A stretch of DNA of 64,000 nucleotides, from NCBI GenBank assembly GCA_002343685.1, contig DDRS01000007.1:1-64000 (forward strand), given 5' to 3'. Source of the DNA: Thiobacillus denitrificans. Lineage in GTDB: Bacteria > Pseudomonadota > Gammaproteobacteria > Burkholderiales > Thiobacillaceae. Both the position numbers and the translations under genes were made by a program. Positions 44,880 to 52,710 of the stretch are shown here, one piece after another. The number at the start of each line of letters is the position of its first letter. The first letter of the stretch is position 1. The notes under the pieces are model-generated. The model was given only the letters and a program-made list of their open reading frames with translations. It ran no database searches and was not told the origin of the DNA.

Positions 44880-45182
44880 TTATTCGTCTTCGCCGAGCTC
44901 GGGATCCCAGCCCATTTCGCGTGCGCGTTCCGTGGCCATCTTGTAGAGGGCGGTGTGGCGCTCACGCAGATCGGGCGGCAGGCGGCTGGGCAGGTTGCCG
45001 TACTTGTCCCACTCGGCCTCGATTTTTTCCGTCAAGGCCTGCATTTGCCCCAGTTGCCAGCCGGCACAGTCCTCGCTCTCGGGGATGAAGCCGAACAGCC
45101 AGCCATCGAGCACGACGCGCGCCAGCATGGTGACGCCGTGCTTGTCATTGTAGAAACCGGCATAGGTCATTTTGGTATTCAT
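44880..45182 (-). CDS. Conserved hypothetical protein, 100 residues
   Basis: I do not recognise a domain. The sequence MNTKMTYAGFYNDKHGVTML is followed by an amphipathic middle and an acidic C-terminus (WDPELGEDE). No signal peptide, no membrane helix; one cysteine. Its start overlaps the psiE stop by four bases and its stop lies about 50 bases before the methyltransferase start, so it is probably within a psiE-hypothetical-methyltransferase operon. The composition is like its neighbours. Confidence 0.75.
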   Translation of the reverse strand: MNTKMTYAGFYNDKHGVTMLARVVLDGWLFGFIPESEDCAGWQLGQMQALTEKIEAEWDKYGNLPSRLPPDLRERHTALYKMATERAREMGWDPELGEDE

Positions 45183-45607
45183 GGTTGCGAATCTCTGTCC
45201 TTTGGATTTTCGTCATACGGGAAACGGATATGACCATAGCGGATCACCAGCACAGAAATGGCCAGTAGCAGCATCGCCGCCGTCACGCCCAGCATGCGCC
45301 ATGCATCGAGACTTTTCATGTCCAGCACCAGATAACGCGCCAGCGCCACGATGGCGATATAGATGGGAAAGCGCACCGGCAACTGTCCGGACCGAAAGTA
45401 CACCCCCACCATGGCAAGGACTTCCAGATACAGGAATAGCAGCAGCAGATCGCCCAGCGCCACCGTCCTGGCCGCGATCATGGCATTGACTTCGAACACG
45501 CCGGCGACCAGCGTGGCAAGCGTGATGACGATGAGGCCGATGGCCTCGAACACACCCAGCACGTTGAGTGCCAGTCGCGCGAATAACCGGTCTTTGGCGG
45601 GATTCAT
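45179..45607 (-). CDS. PsiE-family membrane protein
   Basis: 142 residues from ATG 45607; ATG 45622 would add five. Four membrane helices (VLGVFEAIGLIVITLATLVA, LLLLFLYLEVLAMVGVYF, FPIYIAIVALARYLVL, MLGVTAAMLLLAISVLVI), the size and layout of phosphate-starvation-inducible PsiE. The conserved FLYLEV and RFPIYIAIVALAR motifs match the family. The function of PsiE is unknown. First of three minus-strand genes. Confidence 0.85.
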   Translation of the reverse strand: MNPAKDRLFARLALNVLGVFEAIGLIVITLATLVAGVFEVNAMIAARTVALGDLLLLFLYLEVLAMVGVYFRSGQLPVRFPIYIAIVALARYLVLDMKSLDAWRMLGVTAAMLLLAISVLVIRYGHIRFPYDENPKDRDSQP

Positions 45608-45646
45608 GGGCGTTACGATCAAGTGACTGGCAAGGATACCTCAACC

Positions 45647-46702
45647 TCAATCCGGACGTGCATGTCCCAGCCATTCACGCCAGATCCCGACCGATACCGC
45701 AAGCAGCACAGGCCCCAGGAACAGCCCGATCAGACCGAAGGCATGCAGGCCGCCCAGCACGCCCAGAAAGACCAGCAGGAAGGGGATCTGCGTCGGCCCG
45801 CTGATGACGAGCGGGCGAATCAGATTGTCGACCCAGCTCACCACCAGTGCACCCCACAGGAACAGGCCCAGTGCGGCGCCGGTCTCGCCGTTCGCCAGAA
45901 GGGTCAGGGACAGCCCGATCCAGACCACCGGGCCGACGAAGGGAATCAGCGACACCAGGGCAGTGATCACCCCCCACAGCGCGGGCGCGGCAAGACCCGC
46001 CACCCAGTAGCCGAGCCCGGCAAGCGTACCCTGTGCCAGCGCGGTCAACACGATACCGAACACCACGGCCCGCACGGTCACGCCGACAGCCTGGATGTAG
46101 CCGCGCGCCGCCTCACCCAGCCAGCGCGTGGCCACGCCGCGGAACTGCGCCAGCACGCTGACGCCATGGCGAAACAGAAAGAACAGCGCGAACACCGCGA
46201 GACCGAATTTCGCCACATTGCGGCCGACGCCGCCAGCCAGCGATTTCAAGGCGACCGTATTGGTCAGGCCCAGCGCATCGAATTGCGCATGCACCCATGC
46301 CGGATCGGCCTGGACGCGCTGGTACTGCTCGGCCAGCCACGCCCCGCCTGGCCAGCTGCGCACCCCGGCGGGCAAGGGCGGGAGCCCATGAACGGCGAAC
46401 TGCTTGAGCGTCGCCGAAGCCGCCACCACATCGGCCGCCACCGTGAACATCACCCACACCAGCGGCAGCAGCAGGGTCGCCGTCACCCCCAGCGTCATCA
46501 GCAGCGCAGCGAGATTGTCGCGTCCCGGCATTCGACGGCACACCCACTGATGGAGCGGCCAGGTCACGTACGCGAGGATCCCCGCCCAGGCCAGGGCCGC
46601 AAGAAAGGGCGACAGCACCCAGATGGTCAGCCCGAATATCGAGACCAGGAACGCAAATCCCACGATCCGTCGAGCCAGGGGGGAATCGGTATAAGTCGGC
46701 AT
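45647..46702 (-). CDS. AI-2E-family transporter
   Basis: 351 residues with seven to eight membrane helices in the AI-2E (formerly UPF0118) pattern: an N-terminal pair (IVGFAFLVSIFGLTIWVLSP), a large central loop, and LYLA-like PFVGPVVWIGLSL in the C-terminal half with a late PFLLVFLGVLGGLHAFGLIG. The family includes TqsA, implicated in autoinducer-2 export, and Na+/H+ antiporters; which applies here is open. Single gene. Confidence 0.88.
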   Translation of the reverse strand: MPTYTDSPLARRIVGFAFLVSIFGLTIWVLSPFLAALAWAGILAYVTWPLHQWVCRRMPGRDNLAALLMTLGVTATLLLPLVWVMFTVAADVVAASATLKQFAVHGLPPLPAGVRSWPGGAWLAEQYQRVQADPAWVHAQFDALGLTNTVALKSLAGGVGRNVAKFGLAVFALFFLFRHGVSVLAQFRGVATRWLGEAARGYIQAVGVTVRAVVFGIVLTALAQGTLAGLGYWVAGLAAPALWGVITALVSLIPFVGPVVWIGLSLTLLANGETGAALGLFLWGALVVSWVDNLIRPLVISGPTQIPFLLVFLGVLGGLHAFGLIGLFLGPVLLAVSVGIWREWLGHARPD

Positions 46703-46805
46703 AGTTGCCCTTCAGCCTTGATCCCTGCAAGGGTACTTCAGTTGTACGCCGGCGCCGGAGGCCAACAACTGGCAGCGAAGTCTCGCGCGCGTTCGTCGCC
46801 CGGTT

Positions 46806-47777
46806 TCAGCCTGGAGTAGCCGGTTTTCGCGTCACCCACAGGCTGGCAAACATGAAGCTGGCGATAATGAGGCCCACGATGCCAAGCGACAGGCCCACCG
46901 GGATTTTATAGACATCGACGATCAGCATCTTGGTTCCCACGAACACCAGCACCATGGCCAGACCATATTTGAGCAAATGAAAGCGATCCGCCATGCCGGC
47001 CAGCATGAAATACATCGCACGCAATCCCAGGATAGCGAAGATGTTGGACGTGAACACGATGAAAGGATCGGTCGTGATGGCGAATATCGCGGGAATTGAA
47101 TCGACCGCGAAAATCACGTCGGAAATCTCGATCATGACGAGTACGAGGAACAATGGGGTGAACAGTCGCACCCCGTTTTCGCGAACCCAGAATTTCTCGC
47201 CGCGGTAGTCCGGTGTCAGGCGCATGTGCCGCTTGATCCAGTTGAGCAGCGGATTACTGGCCAGATCCGGCTCGGCTTCGGCGAACATCAGCATCTTGAT
47301 GCCCGTGACGACCAGGAAAGCGCCGAACAGATAGAGGACCCAGTGGAATTCCTGCACCAGCCAGGCACCCGCCAGGATCATGGCGGCGCGCATCGCGATC
47401 GCGCCGACCACACCGTAGATCAGGACGCGCCGCTGAAACTCGGCCGGCACCGCGAAAAAGCCGAAGATCATCAGGAAGACGAAGATGTTGTCGACCGCGA
47501 GCGATTTCTCGATCAGGTAGCCGGTCAGGAACTCCATCGCCTTGGCGTCGGCCGCCTCGCTGCCGTGCACGCCCTTGAGATACCACCACAGGCCGAGGTT
47601 GAACAGCATCGCGAGCGAAACCCACACGACCGACCACGCTGCCGCCTCTCTGAAGCCGACCTTATGCGCCTTGTTGCCGCCGACCAGGAACAGGTCGACG
47701 GCCAGCATCGCCAGCACGAAGCCGACGAAGGCTACCCACATCCAGGGTTCGCCGATATGCAGGGCCGCGTCCACCAC
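46806..47777 (-). CDS. TerC-family membrane protein (Alx-like)
   Basis: 323 residues, nine membrane helices. Conserved acidic residues within helices are visible: MLAVDLFLVGG near the N-terminus, SLAVDNIFVFLMIFGFFAVP and VMIEISDVIFAVDSIPAIFA. Family members (Alx, TerC) are linked to manganese export and tellurite resistance or to alkaline stress. It lies ten bases after htpX, so the two are an operon. No yybP-ykoY riboswitch can be claimed here because the gap is too small. Confidence 0.92.
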   Translation of the reverse strand: MVDAALHIGEPWMWVAFVGFVLAMLAVDLFLVGGNKAHKVGFREAAAWSVVWVSLAMLFNLGLWWYLKGVHGSEAADAKAMEFLTGYLIEKSLAVDNIFVFLMIFGFFAVPAEFQRRVLIYGVVGAIAMRAAMILAGAWLVQEFHWVLYLFGAFLVVTGIKMLMFAEAEPDLASNPLLNWIKRHMRLTPDYRGEKFWVRENGVRLFTPLFLVLVMIEISDVIFAVDSIPAIFAITTDPFIVFTSNIFAILGLRAMYFMLAGMADRFHLLKYGLAMVLVFVGTKMLIVDVYKIPVGLSLGIVGLIIASFMFASLWVTRKPATPG

Positions 47778-47787
47778 CTACTCCGGC

Positions 47788-48663
47788 TTACTGTACCGCG
47801 CGCAGGGCAGCGATGCGCTCTTCCAGCGGCGGGTGCGTCATGAACAGGCGCTTCCAGCCCTGCGGGCTGCCGCCGGCGATGCCGAAGGCCGCCATCTTGT
47901 CGGGCAGCGGGTGCGGATGCAGGCTGTTGAGGCGCTCCAGCGCCGCGATCATCGCGCCTTTGCCGGCCAGGCTGGCGCCGCCGCGGTCGGCGCGGAATTC
48001 ACGCTGGCGCGAGAACCACATGACGATGATCGACGCCAGGATACCGAGCACCAGTTCGGCCACGATCATGGTGACGAAGAACGCCGGGCCATGGCCTTCC
48101 TCGTTCTTGAACACGACGCGGTCGACGGTATGGCCGATCACGCGCGACAGGAACATCACGAAGGTGTTGACCACGCCCTGGATCAGCGCCAGCGTCACCA
48201 TGTCGCCATTGGCGACGTGCGCAATCTCATGTCCCAGCACCGCCTCGGCTTCTTCGCGCGTCATCTGCTGCAGCAGGCCCGAGGACACAGCGACCAGCGA
48301 GCTGTTCCGGGTCATGCCGGTGGCGAAGGCGTTGACGTCGGGCGCATCGTAGATGCCGACTTCGGGCATCTTGATCCCAGCGTCCGCCGAATATTTGCGG
48401 ATGGTTTCCATGAGCCAGAACTCGGTCGAGTTCGACGGCGTTTCGATCACCCGCACGCCCATCGATTTCTTCGCCATCCACTTGGAGATCGCCAACGAGA
48501 TGAACGAACCACCGAAGCCCATCACGGCGGCAAAGATCAGCAGCGAACCCAGGTTCAGCCCGTTCGCGGTGAGATAGGGCTCGACGCCCAGGATGCGCAT
48601 GGTGAACGACAGCACCAGCACGATCGCCAGGTTGGTGGCGAGGAATAAGACAATACGCTTCAT
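47788..48663 (-). CDS. htpX: Membrane protease HtpX
   Basis: 291 residues. Zinc metalloprotease of the inner membrane that removes damaged membrane proteins. The HExxH motif reads VLGHEIAHVANGDM; two N-terminal helices (IVLFLATNLAIVLVLSFTMR and a second) and two more after the catalytic helix are evident. The third zinc ligand is probably the glutamate in REFRADRGGA. Full length. Divergent from nhaR and in operon with terC. Confidence 0.96.
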   Translation of the reverse strand: MKRIVLFLATNLAIVLVLSFTMRILGVEPYLTANGLNLGSLLIFAAVMGFGGSFISLAISKWMAKKSMGVRVIETPSNSTEFWLMETIRKYSADAGIKMPEVGIYDAPDVNAFATGMTRNSSLVAVSSGLLQQMTREEAEAVLGHEIAHVANGDMVTLALIQGVVNTFVMFLSRVIGHTVDRVVFKNEEGHGPAFFVTMIVAELVLGILASIIVMWFSRQREFRADRGGASLAGKGAMIAALERLNSLHPHPLPDKMAAFGIAGGSPQGWKRLFMTHPPLEERIAALRAVQ

Positions 48664-48752
48664 GATGTTCCCTCCTTACATCCCCGCCTGATCGGCCAGG
48701 GGCATTGCACGACCTGCGCATAAAGAATACAGGCCGGGAAATAACAATAAAA

Positions 48753-48790
48753 TTCGATTTTTATAGTGCTATTGTTCGTTTTTATCGAAC
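48753..48790. promoter_or_regulatory. Putative NhaR/LysR binding region
   Basis: TTCGATTTTTAT (48753) and TTCGTTTTTATC (48775) form a direct repeat 22 bases apart, about two helical turns. The second is part of the dyad GTTCG-N7-CGAAC (48774-48790). All lie in the A/T-rich gap between htpX and the divergent regulator. Confidence 0.45.
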
Positions 48791-48802
48791 TATTTCGGCA
48801 CC

Positions 48803-49705
48803 ATGCTCAACTACAAGCACTTGTACTACTTCCGCACCGTCGCCAAGGCGGGGGCGCTCAACCGGGCCGCCGAGAAGCTGCACCTGACGCCGCAGACCTT
48901 GTCCGGGCAGATCAGCACCTTCGAGGAACGCCTGGGCGTGACACTGTTCCGGCGCAGCGGACGGCGGCTGGAACTGACCGATGCCGGACGCACCGCGCTG
49001 GTCTACGCCGATGACATTTTCCAGGTCGGCGCCGAACTGGAAGACGCCCTGCAAAACCGCCTCGCGCCTCGCGCTTATCCGTTCCGGGTGGGCATCGCAG
49101 ACGTCGTTCCCAAGGCGATCGCCTACCAGTTGCTGGCCCCTGCGCTGGCACTGGCCGAGCCGGTCAAGCTGGTGTGCCGGGAAGACCGGCTGGAGCAGCT
49201 GGCCGCCGAACTGTCCATCCATCGGCTCGACATGGTGCTGGCCGACCGTCCCCTTCCCGCCACGATGGATATCAAGGGCTACAGCCACCCGCTGGGCGAA
49301 TGTGGCATCGCCTTCGTGGCTGCACGGAGCATAGGCAACGCGCTGGAACAGCCGTTTCCGGCCAACCTGCACGGCGTGCCGCTCCTGATTCCGGGCGAAG
49401 ACAGTGCGCTGCGCGTGCCGCTGTTGCGCTGGCTCGAACGCAAGGATATCCAACCCACCATCGTCGGCGAATTCGACGACAGCGCACTGATGAGTGCCTT
49501 TGGCCAGGCGGGTGCCGGCGTGTTCCCGGTTCCGCTCACGACGGTTCAGGACGTGATGCGGCAATACGACGTGAGCGAGCTGGGGCGAACGCATGAGATA
49601 CGCGAACGTTTTTTTGCCATTTCGGTGGAGCGGCGGCTGAGTCATCCGGCCGTCCTGGCGGTCAGCGAAGCGGCGCGACGACGGTTTCAGCCGCAGGACA
49701 TTTAG
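48803..49705 (+). CDS. nhaR: NhaR-type LysR-family regulator
   Basis: 300 residues. The N-terminus MLNYKHLYYFRTVAKAGALN is characteristic of NhaR rather than general LysR proteins, and the HTH continues RAAEKLHLTPQTLSGQISTF. An effector domain follows (FRVGIADVVPKAIAYQLLAP). In E. coli NhaR responds to sodium and activates nhaA; here no nhaA is adjacent, and the divergent neighbour is htpX. Whether it controls htpX-terC is an inference from orientation and the intervening repeats. Confidence 0.85.
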   Translation: MLNYKHLYYFRTVAKAGALNRAAEKLHLTPQTLSGQISTFEERLGVTLFRRSGRRLELTDAGRTALVYADDIFQVGAELEDALQNRLAPRAYPFRVGIADVVPKAIAYQLLAPALALAEPVKLVCREDRLEQLAAELSIHRLDMVLADRPLPATMDIKGYSHPLGECGIAFVAARSIGNALEQPFPANLHGVPLLIPGEDSALRVPLLRWLERKDIQPTIVGEFDDSALMSAFGQAGAGVFPVPLTTVQDVMRQYDVSELGRTHEIRERFFAISVERRLSHPAVLAVSEAARRRFQPQDI

Positions 49706-50140
49706 CTAAACGGACACCCCAGCCAGCCAACGTACCGCTTCCGCAGGGGACATGATCCGAAAACGCGACGCACAGCGACGATGCAAACGAAGCACCGCGC
49801 GATCCTTGCTGACCAGTCCTTGCGCATGGGCTGCGGCGGCCAATTCGAAGAACTTCTGGTCGTCAGGATCGCGGCAACGCGGCAGGTCAGCAGCGGCAAC
49901 CGCCGGCTCGAGCACGGCCAGGGCTTGATAGCGCGCATACAGTGCCGCCTGACGCGCCGAATCCAGACCAAACGCCGGATACGTCAGCACACGTCGCCAC
50001 TCGTCGAGCGTGGCGCGCGTCGCCACGCAGCATACGTGCCCCGCTTCCAGCGCATGCAGCAAGGGCCGCGCCACGGCATCGTCGTAATGCAACAGATCGA
50101 GCACCACGTTGGTGTCAAGTACGACGCGTGTCTCACTCAA
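49706..50140 (-). CDS. PIN-domain protein, probable toxin-like ribonuclease
   Basis: 144 residues, starting from TTG 50140. PIN-fold acidic residues: VVLDTNVVLDLLHYDD at the N-terminus, a middle glutamate in TLDEWRRVL, and late CRDPDDQKFFELA with VSKDRAVLRL. This matches the COG1569-type PIN family often called toxin components. The start overlaps the thioredoxin stop, in a TTGAGTGA context, so the two are translationally coupled; no antitoxin gene is seen on either side. It ends one base from the convergent nhaR stop. It may be a stand-alone nuclease. Confidence 0.8.
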   Translation of the reverse strand: MSETRVVLDTNVVLDLLHYDDAVARPLLHALEAGHVCCVATRATLDEWRRVLTYPAFGLDSARQAALYARYQALAVLEPAVAAADLPRCRDPDDQKFFELAAAAHAQGLVSKDRAVLRLHRRCASRFRIMSPAEAVRWLAGVSV

Positions 50141-50504
50141 TATCGGTGTGCTCGGCGATGAACTCACGCACCCAGTGCTCTGGATGGGCGCTGGAGAAAC
50201 GCCCGACGATCTCGCCCTTGACGAACAGCAGGACGGTGGGGAAACCGCGCAAGGCATAGCGTCCGGCAAGCTTCATGTTGTCGCCTTCGTCGACTTCGAC
50301 CTTGGCCATGTGGATCTTGCCGGCATGGTGCGCGACGACACGTTCGAGCACGGGGGTCAGCGCACGGCAAGGCGGGCACCAGTCGGCCCAGAAATCGACC
50401 AGGATGGGAAGCGTATGCGAGGCTTCGATCACGTCGTGATCGAAATGCTCCAGATGGGTATCGAAAATCAGGCCCGGCCCGTGGGCAGGAGTGGGATCGT
50501 TCAT
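50133..50504 (-). CDS. Thioredoxin-like protein with WCPPC active site
   Basis: 123 residues, cytoplasmic. Thioredoxin fold with cis-proline region RGFPTVLLF. The active site is FWADWCPPCRAL, that is WCPPC rather than the WCGPC of thioredoxin; a proline at that place raises or alters the redox potential in related proteins. Several acidic and histidine residues at the N-terminus (EHFDHDVIEASH) distinguish it from TrxA. Coupled to the PIN gene. It could serve as a reductant for sulfur metabolism, given the nearby sqr gene, but this is unproven. Confidence 0.88.
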   Translation of the reverse strand: MNDPTPAHGPGLIFDTHLEHFDHDVIEASHTLPILVDFWADWCPPCRALTPVLERVVAHHAGKIHMAKVEVDEGDNMKLAGRYALRGFPTVLLFVKGEIVGRFSSAHPEHWVREFIAEHTDIE

Positions 50505-50645
50505 GGTGATTGCGGTCGGGATGTCTGGTCCCTATTTTGCCTCAAGGGCGCATGATTCCCACAGACATGCGTCACGCCTCGCCCGTACACAGGTACGTGT
50601 GCAAAAAATTTAACCAACCGGGAGCAGGACTGCTAACGTAACGCC

Positions 50646-51074
50646 ATGGAAGAACGTTTTTATCGTGAACAGGAAATCGCGCGCTTGCCGGCATTTCTTC
50701 CCGCCGCCACCTACAACCTTGCGCACACCCTGCTGGCACGGGCCGGAAAATGTCTGTTCGTGCCGATTCGCAGCCTGCAGTACATGGCCGTGCTGGATAC
50801 GGAGGAATTCATTTTCGTCGACAGCCAGAACAAGGCCTGGGTCGAACTGGCCTGGCAGCACTTCCATCCCCAGGCGCGTGCATCGCTGGACGAGCGCGTG
50901 CCGTTCGAGGTGGTGCATTACCTGCCCCAGGCGATGGAAACCATGAAACGCCTCCCGGGGGAATTCCATCAGGCCCTGCTGTTGCTCGCCGGGCGCCAAA
51001 AACCGGATGTGCCTGCCACAGTGATCGCATTGCAGCCTACGGACAGGAACCCTCCCGGCGACGCGTCACCCTGA
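50646..51074 (+). CDS. Conserved hypothetical protein, 142 residues
   Basis: I do not recognise the family. The sequence MEERFYREQEIARLPAFLPA is followed by a mixed alpha/beta body (KCLFVPIRSLQYMAVLDTEE, then FIFVDSQNKAWVELAWQHF) and a disordered tail rich in Pro and Asp. No signal peptide or membrane helix. One cysteine. It stands alone between a thioredoxin gene (divergent) and sqr (convergent). Coding is supported by frame length and codon usage like its neighbours. Confidence 0.7.
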   Translation: MEERFYREQEIARLPAFLPAATYNLAHTLLARAGKCLFVPIRSLQYMAVLDTEEFIFVDSQNKAWVELAWQHFHPQARASLDERVPFEVVHYLPQAMETMKRLPGEFHQALLLLAGRQKPDVPATVIALQPTDRNPPGDASP

Positions 51075-51099
51075 CGCGCGCCGCGGACGTTCGTTCGCC

Positions 51100-52371
51100 T
51101 CACTCCTTGAGTTTCGATATTCCCAGCGCGCGCAACGTGAGGTTTTCGTAGAAAGGCCCGACATTGCCCTTCTTGATCTTGCGCAGGAAATACTTCTCGA
51201 AGGCAATCTTGGCCAGATGCACCCACTTGCCTTCGGAGAACCAATTGACGTTGCGCGGCGGGATCTGCGGCAGCGCCACGAACGCAATGCCGGTATCGCC
51301 GAAGTCGGCCAGACAGACCGCGTTCCAGGTGGCCTTCTCGGCAGGTTCCTTTCCATCCAGCAGCGCGCGGATGTTGTGCGCGGTGGCCGTCACCATGGAT
51401 TCGATCATGTAGCCGGTCTTGGGCACGCCGACCGGCAGCGGGGTGGCTTCGACCGGAGGTATGGCGACGCATACACCGACCGAGAAGACGTTCTTGAAGG
51501 TGGGATTGCGCTGGTACGGGTCGATGACAATGAAGCCGCGCGGATTGGTCAATCCTTCGATGCCGAGGACGGCGTCCACGCCCTTGAAGGCGGGCAGCAT
51601 CATGGAGTACTTGAACGGCAGCTCGTGCTGCTTCTTCTCGCTGCCGTCTTCGTTGACTTCGGTGACGAACATCTTGCCGGCTTCGATCTTGGTGACCTTG
51701 GCGTTGCAGATCCATTTGACGTGCTTGTCGCGAAAGGCCGATTCGATCATGCCCTTGGAGTCGCCGACACCGCCGAGGCCGAGATGGCCGATGTAGGGTT
51801 CGGCGGTGACGAAGGTGATGGGCACCTTGTCGCGCAGTTTGCGGCGGCGCAAGTCGGTTTCCATGATCATGGCGAATTCGTAGGCGGGGCCATAGCACGA
51901 GGCGCCCTGGACGGCGCCGACGACGATGGGGCCAGGGTCTTTGACGAAAGCCTGCCAGTTGTCGCTGGAAGTGACGGCATGGTCGACGTGGCAGACGGAC
52001 TGGGTGTGGCCGTTGGGGCCCAGGCCCTCGATTTCGTCGAAGGCCAGTTTGGGGCCGGTGGCGATGACGAGATAGTCGTAGTCGATGCTGCGACCGTCTT
52101 CGAGTTCGATGCGGTTCTCGACGGGGTGGACGCGTTTCGCGGCGACGGGGATGAAGTCGATCTTCTTCTTGCTGAGGATGGGTTCGATCGGCAACTCGAT
52201 ATCCGCACGGGTGCGCCAGTTGACCGCCACCCAGGGATTGGAGGGAACGAAGTGGAAGGTGGGGGTGTTGGAGATGACGGTGATGCGGTCTTCGGCACGT
52301 GCATTCTCCCGCATCTCGAATGCCATGGGCATTCCGCCTATACCCGCTCCTAAAATCACGATGTGGGCCAT
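51100..52371 (-). CDS. sqr: Sulfide:quinone oxidoreductase (type I-like)
   Basis: 423 residues. Two-dinucleotide-binding flavoprotein: GAGIGGMPMAFEM for FAD at the N-terminus and ATGP later. The three redox cysteines are present: C127 (TQSVCHVDHA), C159 (GASCYGPAYEFAM) and C353 (WNAVCLADFGDTG), at the positions of Cys128/160/356 in the Acidithiobacillus enzyme. A C-terminal amphipathic region (HLAKIAFEKYFLRKIKKG) would bind the membrane. It oxidises sulfide to sulfane sulfur, passing electrons to quinone. An AGGAGA ribosome site precedes ATG 52371. Alone, with its own promoter. Confidence 0.95.
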   Translation of the reverse strand: MAHIVILGAGIGGMPMAFEMRENARAEDRITVISNTPTFHFVPSNPWVAVNWRTRADIELPIEPILSKKKIDFIPVAAKRVHPVENRIELEDGRSIDYDYLVIATGPKLAFDEIEGLGPNGHTQSVCHVDHAVTSSDNWQAFVKDPGPIVVGAVQGASCYGPAYEFAMIMETDLRRRKLRDKVPITFVTAEPYIGHLGLGGVGDSKGMIESAFRDKHVKWICNAKVTKIEAGKMFVTEVNEDGSEKKQHELPFKYSMMLPAFKGVDAVLGIEGLTNPRGFIVIDPYQRNPTFKNVFSVGVCVAIPPVEATPLPVGVPKTGYMIESMVTATAHNIRALLDGKEPAEKATWNAVCLADFGDTGIAFVALPQIPPRNVNWFSEGKWVHLAKIAFEKYFLRKIKKGNVGPFYENLTLRALGISKLKE

Positions 52372-52710
52372 TTGTGTCTCCTGATGGTTGTGATTGCACT
52401 GTTAACTTCTTTTTTATACGTCAACTGCACAAGTTCGCAATCAGAATCGGCTCATCGCTCAAGTAAGCAGCTCTGCGCGGGCCGGCTGCATCGTGGCTTG
52501 CATGACTTTCCGCAGTCGGTGGCCAGGCCGTCAAATGACATCAACGCGAGCACCGGAAAACCGACTACACCCCGCTGACACCGGGCAAAGAGGCAGCATG
52601 GCCGCACCTCCCCGACGATGCACATGCAGGCGTCCGATTAGCCCCGCATGCACCCTGAAATGCCAAAACCGCTGTGTCATACCCGTCTAATGCTTTAAAA
52701 TGCGCCCACT
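52372..52710. other. Gap between sqr and sulP
   Basis: About 340 bases between divergent genes. It holds the sqr promoter (52413-52440) and, at 52690-52710, a short A/T-rich stretch (TTTAAAAT) that may be the -10 of the sulP promoter. No other convincing gene, repeat or RNA was seen. Confidence 0.5.
52413..52440 (-). promoter_or_regulatory. Sigma70-type promoter for sqr
   Basis: On the minus strand, TTGCGA (-35), 16 bases, TATAAA (-10), about 42 bases before the sqr start. Confidence 0.5.

Noticed and set aside
46703..46805. Possible metal riboswitch near terC
   Set aside because: This gap lies downstream of terC on its strand, and the gap upstream of terC is only ten bases, so no yybP-ykoY element can fit.
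52485..52505. GG-N10-GC spacing upstream of sulP (possible sigma54 site)
   Set aside because: The flanking bases do not fit TGGCAC or TTGC; spacing alone is expected by chance in GC-rich DNA.
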